Assembly (NCBI GenBank): GCA_003448025.1
Contig: DLXL01000507.1
Coordinates: forward strand, 1,279 to 11,489
Length of the DNA stretch: 10,211 nt
From: Saprospirales bacterium
GTDB lineage: Bacteria; Bacteroidota; Bacteroidia; Chitinophagales; Saprospiraceae
Direction of reading: 5' to 3'
The notes under the pieces: generated by a model
Database searches by the model: none
The model's input: the letters and a program-made list of their open reading frames with translations, nothing else
What the model was told of the DNA's origin: nothing
Shown here: one piece after another, positions 6,078-10,211 of the stretch
Numbering within the stretch: position 1 is the stretch's first letter
Layout: each line of letters starts with the position of its first letter
Translations under genes and position numbers: made by a program

Positions 6078-6103
6078 GGGCGCAAATGAGTACCTTTGCG
6101 CCC
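6078..6103. promoter_or_regulatory. Perfect 9-bp inverted repeat over the ABC-F promoter
   Basis: GGGCGCAAA (6078-6086) and TTTGCGCCC (6095-6103) are exact reverse complements around an 8-base spacer, TGAGTACC. The right arm includes the TTTG of the -7 element. It could be an operator for a dimeric regulator, or a hairpin at the end of the nlpC transcript; no T-run follows. Confidence 0.55.
6091..6098 (+). promoter_or_regulatory. -7 promoter element TACCTTTG for the ABC-F gene
   Basis: Full TAnnTTTG match ending nine bases before ATG 6108. Transcription would start around 6102-6106, leaving a leader of only a few bases. This also argues against the upstream in-frame TTG at 6096 as a start. 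No -33 box was recognised. Confidence 0.5.
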
Positions 6104-6107
6104 CGTT

Positions 6108-8015
6108 ATGCTATCCCTCTCAAATATCTACGTCCAATACGGCGATCGTATCCTGCTCGACCGTGTCAATTTTGTACTCAAACCCGGCGAACGCGTGGGT
6201 TTGGTTGGCCGCAATGGCGCAGGAAAATCCACCCTGCTTAAGATCATTGCCAGAGAAATGACGCCGCATGAAGGCGATGTGGTTGTGCCTGGGCACTTTA
6301 CCCTCGGCTATTTGCACCAGGACATGCTCCTCCCCAAAGGAAAAACCGTCATTAACGAAACAATGACCGCTTTTTCTGAGATCCTGGAGCTGGAAAAAGA
6401 GTTGAATCGCATTAGTGATGAGCTGGCCAATCGGGATGATTACGAATCCGATGAATACCATAAGCTCATTGAACAAATGGGAGATGTAACGGAGCATCTG
6501 CACCACATGGGAAGCGCTACCAGCGAAGCTGATGCGGAAAAAGTACTGGCTGGCCTGGGCTTTGCAGCTTCGGATATGACACGGCTGACTGATGAATTTT
6601 CCGGTGGCTGGCAAATGCGCATTGAATTAGCCAAAATGCTGCTTCGCCGTCCGGACCTTCTGCTGCTCGACGAGCCGACGAACCACCTCGACATTGAAAG
6701 CATTCTCTGGCTGGAAAGCTGGCTGTTCAATTATCCGGGAATGGTAATCGTAATCAGTCACGACCGTCGTTTTCTGGATAATGTAACCAACCGAACGGCA
6801 GAGGTTTCCCTGGGCAAAATCCTGGATTACAAAGCGCCTTATTCCAAATACGTAGAGCTCAGCGCAGACCGGCGGGAGCAAATGCAAAATGCCTACGAGA
6901 ACCAGCAGCGCGTAATTGCCGACCGCGAGCGCACCATCGCCAGGTTTATGGCCAAAGCCAGCAAAACCAGCATGGCTCAATCCATGCAAAAACAGCTGGA
7001 CAAAATGGATCGCATCGAAATTGATGACATGGATACCTCCACCATGCGCCTGCGATTCCCGGATGCCCCCCGCAGCGGTGAGATAACTGCCAAAGCGGAA
7101 GGCTTAACCAAAAAATACGGCAATCTGACGGTGCTTGATAAAGTGGATTTTCAAATTTTGAGAGGCGACCGCGTAGCATTTGTAGGGCAAAACGGGCAGG
7201 GCAAAACCACCCTGGCAAAAATCCTGATCGGTCAGGAGCCGGCCAGCTCCGGTAATGTTACCCTGGGCTATAATGTCAGTGTGGGATATTATGCGCAGAA
7301 TCAGGCTGAAACGCTCAACCCGAAACTAACGCTGCTGGAAACCATGGAGCAAAACTCCCCGGAAGAAATGCGCACCAAACTAAGGGCTATCCTGGGGGCA
7401 TTCCTGTTCAGTGGCAAAGATGTAGACAAAAAAGTAGCAGCCCTTTCCGGCGGTGAACGCGCACGCCTGGCCCTGGCATGCATGTTGCTCCGCCCATTTA
7501 ACCTGTTGTTGCTTGACGAGCCGACGAACCACCTTGACATGTTGTCTAAGGACGTGTTGAAACAAGCGCTGATGGAGTACAACGGCACCCTTCTGATTGT
7601 TAGTCACGACCGTGAATTCCTGTCGGATATGACCACAAGAACCATTGAATTCCGGGACGGGCATCTTAAAGAATACCTGGGCGACGTAAACTACTTCCTT
7701 GAAAAGCGGCAGGTTGATAATATGCGGGAGATTGAGAAACGATCTACCCTGAACCAGCAGGCTAATGCTTCAGCCCCAGTGGCAGTAACCGTCCAGGGTG
7801 AAGAGCGGAAACAATTGGAACGCGCTGTTCAAAAGCAGGAAAAACGCATTGCTGAACTGGAAGCAGAGATTAAAAAATGGGAGGACAAAATGGCCGATCC
7901 GGATTTTTACACCAAACCATCCGCAGATGCCGATCTCAAAAAATATAGCGATCTTAAAACTGAACTGGCAAAAGTTTACGCTGAATGGGAAGACGCGGTA
8001 GAGCGTCTTGGGTAA
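6108..8015 (+). CDS. ABC-F family ATP-binding protein (Uup/YheS-like)
   Basis: Soluble tandem-ATPase protein of the ABC-F class; members bind the ribosomal E site and act in translation or antibiotic resistance, and the role here is not determined. Counting from ATG 6108 it has 635 residues. Domain 1 has Walker A GRNGAGKS (34-41), signature SGGWQ (165-169), Walker B LLLLDEP (184-190) and switch His in ISHDR (216-220). An interdomain linker with charged helices (about 250-310), which reaches the peptidyl-transferase region in this class, follows. Domain 2 has Walker A GQNGQGKT (360-367), signature SGGER (447-451), Walker B LLLLDEP (466-472) and VSHDR (498-502). Residues 566-635 form a C-terminal charged coiled coil as in Uup. 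There is no membrane domain, so it is not a transporter. Both ATP sites look intact. ATG 6108 is chosen because TTG 6096 lies inside the promoter element. Confidence 0.95.
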   Translation: MLSLSNIYVQYGDRILLDRVNFVLKPGERVGLVGRNGAGKSTLLKIIAREMTPHEGDVVVPGHFTLGYLHQDMLLPKGKTVINETMTAFSEILELEKELNRISDELANRDDYESDEYHKLIEQMGDVTEHLHHMGSATSEADAEKVLAGLGFAASDMTRLTDEFSGGWQMRIELAKMLLRRPDLLLLDEPTNHLDIESILWLESWLFNYPGMVIVISHDRRFLDNVTNRTAEVSLGKILDYKAPYSKYVELSADRREQMQNAYENQQRVIADRERTIARFMAKASKTSMAQSMQKQLDKMDRIEIDDMDTSTMRLRFPDAPRSGEITAKAEGLTKKYGNLTVLDKVDFQILRGDRVAFVGQNGQGKTTLAKILIGQEPASSGNVTLGYNVSVGYYAQNQAETLNPKLTLLETMEQNSPEEMRTKLRAILGAFLFSGKDVDKKVAALSGGERARLALACMLLRPFNLLLLDEPTNHLDMLSKDVLKQALMEYNGTLLIVSHDREFLSDMTTRTIEFRDGHLKEYLGDVNYFLEKRQVDNMREIEKRSTLNQQANASAPVAVTVQGEERKQLERAVQKQEKRIAELEAEIKKWEDKMADPDFYTKPSADADLKKYSDLKTELAKVYAEWEDAVERLG

Positions 8016-8051
8016 TTAATGCATCATATGAAAAATTGCCTGCAATCCTAC

Positions 8052-8059
8052 TACTTTTG
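8052..8059 (+). promoter_or_regulatory. Probable -7 element TACTTTTG for the TMTC-like gene
   Basis: Full TAnnTTTG match, 26 bases before ATG 8086. A second near-match (GACCTTTG) follows directly. The closest upstream TTG (8036-8038) is 13 bases away, shorter than the usual 17-23, so the -33 part is doubtful. Confidence 0.4.
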
Positions 8060-8085
8060 ACCTTTGATTCAAGCTTATTTGACTT

Positions 8086-9900
8086 ATGGCTGCAAAAAGC
8101 AAATCCAAACCCACCCCGTCTGCCAAACCTGCTGTAAAGAAGGAGCGTATTGTTCAGGAGGCTCCCACCAATGTTTTTACTGCAGAATTCTGGAGCCAGC
8201 ATTGGCTTCCGGCCTCTCTGATGATGGTGATGGCCTACGCCTTGTATTTCATTGGCATAAAGTACGGTTATGTGCTTGACGATGAAATGGTGTACTGGAA
8301 GAATGAATATGTACAAAAGGGCATAGCCGGCATCCGGCAAATCTTCACCACCGATAGCTTCATGGGTTATTTCAAGGAGCAGAAATTCCTGTTGGAAGGT
8401 GGCCGTTACCGCCCGCTTTCACTGGCAACCTTTGCCATGGAGGTACAGTTTTTTGGGGCTGATAAACCGGCGGCAGGACACTTTTTCAATGTGTTGTTAT
8501 ATGGCCTCACGGGTGTTTTGATGTACCGTATTTTGATGGGCCTGTTTCCGGTGCGTGAAGGCGGCAAATGGTATTTCAGCCTTCCTTTTCTGGCAACCAC
8601 CTTTTATATGTTGCACCCGCTGCACGTGGAATGCGTAGCCAATATTAAAGGTCGCGACGAGATTCTGGCTGTGTTGGGCAGCTTGGGCGCCCTTTGGGCG
8701 GCTTTAAAATATTACGACACCAAAGCCTGGTGGTATCTGGCTATTTCAGGCGTATCACTCCTGCTGGGTATGTTCGCCAAAGAAAATGCCATCACGTTTC
8801 TGGCGGTTATACCACTTACTATTTGGTTTTTCACTCCGGTAAGTTTCCGTCGTTCCCTTATCTCCTTAGTGCCGTTGCTGGCAGCCACTTTGATCTTCAT
8901 GTGGGCGCGTTATGAAGCTTTAGGCTACATGATGGAGTCAGACAAAGGCATTGACGCAGGTACGGATATCATGAACAATCCATTTTATGGAATGGGCAAA
9001 GACGAGCGTCTGGCTACTATTTTCCTTACATTGGGCTGGTATATCAAGCTCCTGTTCGTACCACATCCGCTTACCATCGATTATTACCCTTACCATGTGC
9101 CGAAAGTAAGCTGGTCAGACTGGCGTGCCCTCCTGGGGGTAGCAGGTTACGGAGCTATGGCTGTTTGGGCTTTGTGGAAGTTCAAAAAGGGGAACCTGCT
9201 TTCATACGCCATCTTATTCTATCTGGCAACCTTAAGCATTGTTTCCAATCTGGTTGTATCTGTGGGCACCTTCATGAATGAGCGCTTTTTGTACATGCCA
9301 TCTATAGCGTTCTGTTTGGTACTTGGATGGTTTTTTGCGGAAAAACTACCCGTATGGCTCAAGGAAAAACCCAATAGTTTGTATCCCATTGGCGCTATAG
9401 TGGTTGGTGCCATAGCAGGATTGTTTGCTTATCGGGTCATTACCCGCATTCCGGACTGGCAAACAGGGCTTACGTTGAACAAAGCGGCCGTAGAAGTTTC
9501 TGAAGGTAGTGCACGTTCTCACTGTTTTTATGTAACCGGTCTGTATCAGGAAGTTTACCAGAAAGAAAAAGACCCGGAAGTAAAAGCCGAACTGGTAACA
9601 GAAATGGAATATCATATCAAACGCTCTTTGGAAATAAACCCCAATTACGGAGCCGCACTGATCATGAAATTCAATGTCGCCGCCGCACGTTTTCAACAGG
9701 ATAAACAGCTGGACAAATTTTTCCATCAGGCCGAAGATGTCCTGGAAAAAATCCCGTACAACGGTACCTTCCGCGCTAAACTTGCTGCCTATTTGAAGTA
9801 CCACGATGGCTCCAATGCAGAAAAGTATATGGCTTTCTGCTATCGGGTGGGGTATGAATTCTTCTGGAAAAAGAAAAATGATTCGCAGGCTGCACTTTAA
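8086..9900 (+). CDS. TMTC-like polytopic glycosyltransferase-family protein with TPR-like C-terminus, cut by an in-frame TAA
   Basis: Predicted inner-membrane protein of the GT-C fold, resembling TMTC proteins (O-mannosyl transfer in animals) and related bacterial DUF1736/TPR proteins; donor and acceptor are unknown here. The 604-residue frame opens with a Lys-rich cytosolic tail (1-35). Roughly eleven hydrophobic segments follow between residues 40 and 452. Family signs are the acidic loop motif VLDDEM (63-68), where GT-C enzymes carry catalytic acids, RYRPLSLATF (107-116), HFFNVLLYGL (132-141), HPLHVECVANIKGRDE (177-192), AKENAIT (231-237) and NERFLYMPS (398-406). From about 465 the protein is soluble and helical, with a TPR-like unit near 505-526 (IKRSLEINPNYGAAL). 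The TAA at 9898 is followed in the same frame by 42 more codons of TPR-like sequence, so the natural protein was probably about 647 residues. A TAnnTTTG element precedes the gene. Confidence 0.85.
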   Translation: MAAKSKSKPTPSAKPAVKKERIVQEAPTNVFTAEFWSQHWLPASLMMVMAYALYFIGIKYGYVLDDEMVYWKNEYVQKGIAGIRQIFTTDSFMGYFKEQKFLLEGGRYRPLSLATFAMEVQFFGADKPAAGHFFNVLLYGLTGVLMYRILMGLFPVREGGKWYFSLPFLATTFYMLHPLHVECVANIKGRDEILAVLGSLGALWAALKYYDTKAWWYLAISGVSLLLGMFAKENAITFLAVIPLTIWFFTPVSFRRSLISLVPLLAATLIFMWARYEALGYMMESDKGIDAGTDIMNNPFYGMGKDERLATIFLTLGWYIKLLFVPHPLTIDYYPYHVPKVSWSDWRALLGVAGYGAMAVWALWKFKKGNLLSYAILFYLATLSIVSNLVVSVGTFMNERFLYMPSIAFCLVLGWFFAEKLPVWLKEKPNSLYPIGAIVVGAIAGLFAYRVITRIPDWQTGLTLNKAAVEVSEGSARSHCFYVTGLYQEVYQKEKDPEVKAELVTEMEYHIKRSLEINPNYGAALIMKFNVAAARFQQDKQLDKFFHQAEDVLEKIPYNGTFRAKLAAYLKYHDGSNAEKYMAFCYRVGYEFFWKKKNDSQAAL

Positions 9901-10029
9901 TTTCTGGAGTTCGCGCTCACACGCGGTTATGAAGATATCCGCACCCTGGAATCCATCGCTGAAATTCTTGAAGCCACCGGCAACCCTCAGGCCAAAGAAT
10001 TCCGCGACCGGGCGAAAGCACAGAAGTAG
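9901..10029 (+). pseudogene. In-frame continuation of the TMTC-like gene after a premature TAA
   Basis: After TAA 9898-9900 the same frame continues for 42 sense codons to TAG 10027: it begins FLEFALTRGYEDIR and goes on through TLESIAEILEATGN to RAKAQK. Small residues and the spacing of AL, G, A and GN fit a TPR helix pair completing the preceding QAAL. Codon choice resembles the gene upstream. A CAA (Gln) or TAC (Tyr) codon in place of TAA would restore one protein. There is no convincing start codon for separate translation. The terminal TAG overlaps the first unit of the 8-bp repeat array. Confidence 0.75.
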
Positions 10030-10077
10030 TGTTTGGGGGGTTTAGTGTTTGGGTGTTTGAGTGTTTTAGTTGGCGTT
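10029..10077. repeat. 8-bp tandem array (GTGTTTGA type), left arm of an inverted repeat
   Basis: In-phase units are GTGTTTGG, GGGGTTTA, GTGTTTGG, GTGTTTGA and GTGTTTTA (10029-10068), followed by GTTGGCGTT (10069-10077). The first G is the last base of the TAG stop. The same units and the same GTTGGCGTT tag occur in reverse complement at the right edge of the window. Confidence 0.8.
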
Positions 10078-10180
10078 GCTCTAAAGGGCTCATTCCACCG
10101 TTGAAGGAAAAGGAGCTAAGGATTACGACCGTTTTCAACTTACACCAATGGACCTCTTATCACACAACTATGCCCCGCCG
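10078..10180. other. 103-base non-coding core between inverted 8-bp arrays
   Basis: I see no supported gene. The core contains a loose inverted repeat, GTTGAA with TTCAAC, which could close a stem around an A/G-rich loop. An ATG at 10148 opens a frame reading into the right repeat arm and off the window; with no promoter or recognisable product it is not called. The core could be a small structured RNA or the body of a short mobile or repeat element. Confidence 0.4.
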
Positions 10181-10211
10181 AACGCCAACCCAAACACTAA
10201 AACACTAAAAC
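10181..10211. repeat. 8-bp tandem array, right arm, truncated by the window edge
   Basis: AACGCCAAC (10181-10189) is the exact reverse complement of the GTTGGCGTT tag at 10069-10077. It is followed by CCAAACAC, TAAAACAC and TAAAAC, reverse complements of GTGTTTGG and GTGTTTTA units. The array continues beyond the window. Confidence 0.8.

Noticed and set aside
6096..6107. TTG start for the ABC-F protein
   Set aside because: The TTG is part of the TACCTTTG promoter element, and the usual N-terminus begins at ATG 6108.
5393..9900. Alternative genetic code with TAA and TAG as sense codons
   Set aside because: Several intact genes here end at TAA at the expected family length, and only two internal stops are present; left only as a weak suppression idea.
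9806..10045. 79-codon plus-strand frame overlapping the end of the TMTC-like gene
   Set aside because: It is out of frame with the TPR-like coding sequence, which continues in the original frame; the overlap is a shadow.
10148..10211. Possible new gene starting at ATG 10148
   Set aside because: The frame reads straight into the octamer repeat, has no promoter or recognisable family sequence, and is cut by the window edge.
10029..10211. CRISPR array
   Set aside because: Units are 8 bp, directly adjacent without spacers, and inverted across a core.

Overview
The window looks like a chromosomal housekeeping segment from a member of the Bacteroidota, most probably Saprospiria-like. This rests on recalled family resemblance, not a search. 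The supporting signs are promoter elements of the TAnnTTTG type, a single-domain mannose-1-phosphate guanylyltransferase, a short membrane-anchored phosphatidylserine decarboxylase, a YbeY whose third metal-binding His is Asp, an SH3 plus NlpC/P60 protein of the Bacteroidota type, and the scarcity of Shine-Dalgarno sequences. No phage, plasmid, transposase, CRISPR, rRNA or tRNA signal was seen.

Layout. Positions 1-3195 are read leftward. In transcription order they hold a NUDIX hydrolase (start probably GTG at 3195), psd, ybeY, manC and the first 60 codons of a PLP-dependent aminotransferase that runs off the left edge. Positions 3301-10029 are read rightward: pyrE (no ATG; CTG or TTG start), an M42 aminopeptidase, an SH3/NlpC-P60 cell-wall peptidase split by an in-frame TAG, an ABC-F ATPase, and a TMTC-like membrane protein with C-terminal TPR-like helices cut by an in-frame TAA. 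The final 182 bases (10030-10211) are non-coding and repeat-rich. No other gene-free stretch exceeds 140 bases.

How the genes relate. This is a mixed housekeeping neighbourhood, not one pathway. It covers nucleotide-sugar supply (manC), phospholipid synthesis (psd), rRNA maturation (ybeY), pyrimidine synthesis (pyrE), peptide turnover (M42), wall remodelling (NlpC/P60), ribosome-associated ATPase function (ABC-F) and probable membrane glycosyl transfer (TMTC-like). Close spacing suggests co-transcription of psd-ybeY, of manC with the aminotransferase, and of M42 with nlpC.

Most notable: (1) two genes interrupted by single in-frame stops whose reading frame continues as clearly homologous protein, each one C-to-T change from a Gln codon; (2) two families of very short-period intergenic repeats, a 7-bp unit (GACRGTN) and an 8-bp unit (GTGTTTGA), both found as inverted arrays around a non-coding core and both abutting or supplying gene ends; (3) a perfect 9-bp inverted repeat over the -7 element of the ABC-F gene, whose mRNA is predicted to be almost leaderless. 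I did not find a convincing new multi-gene system.
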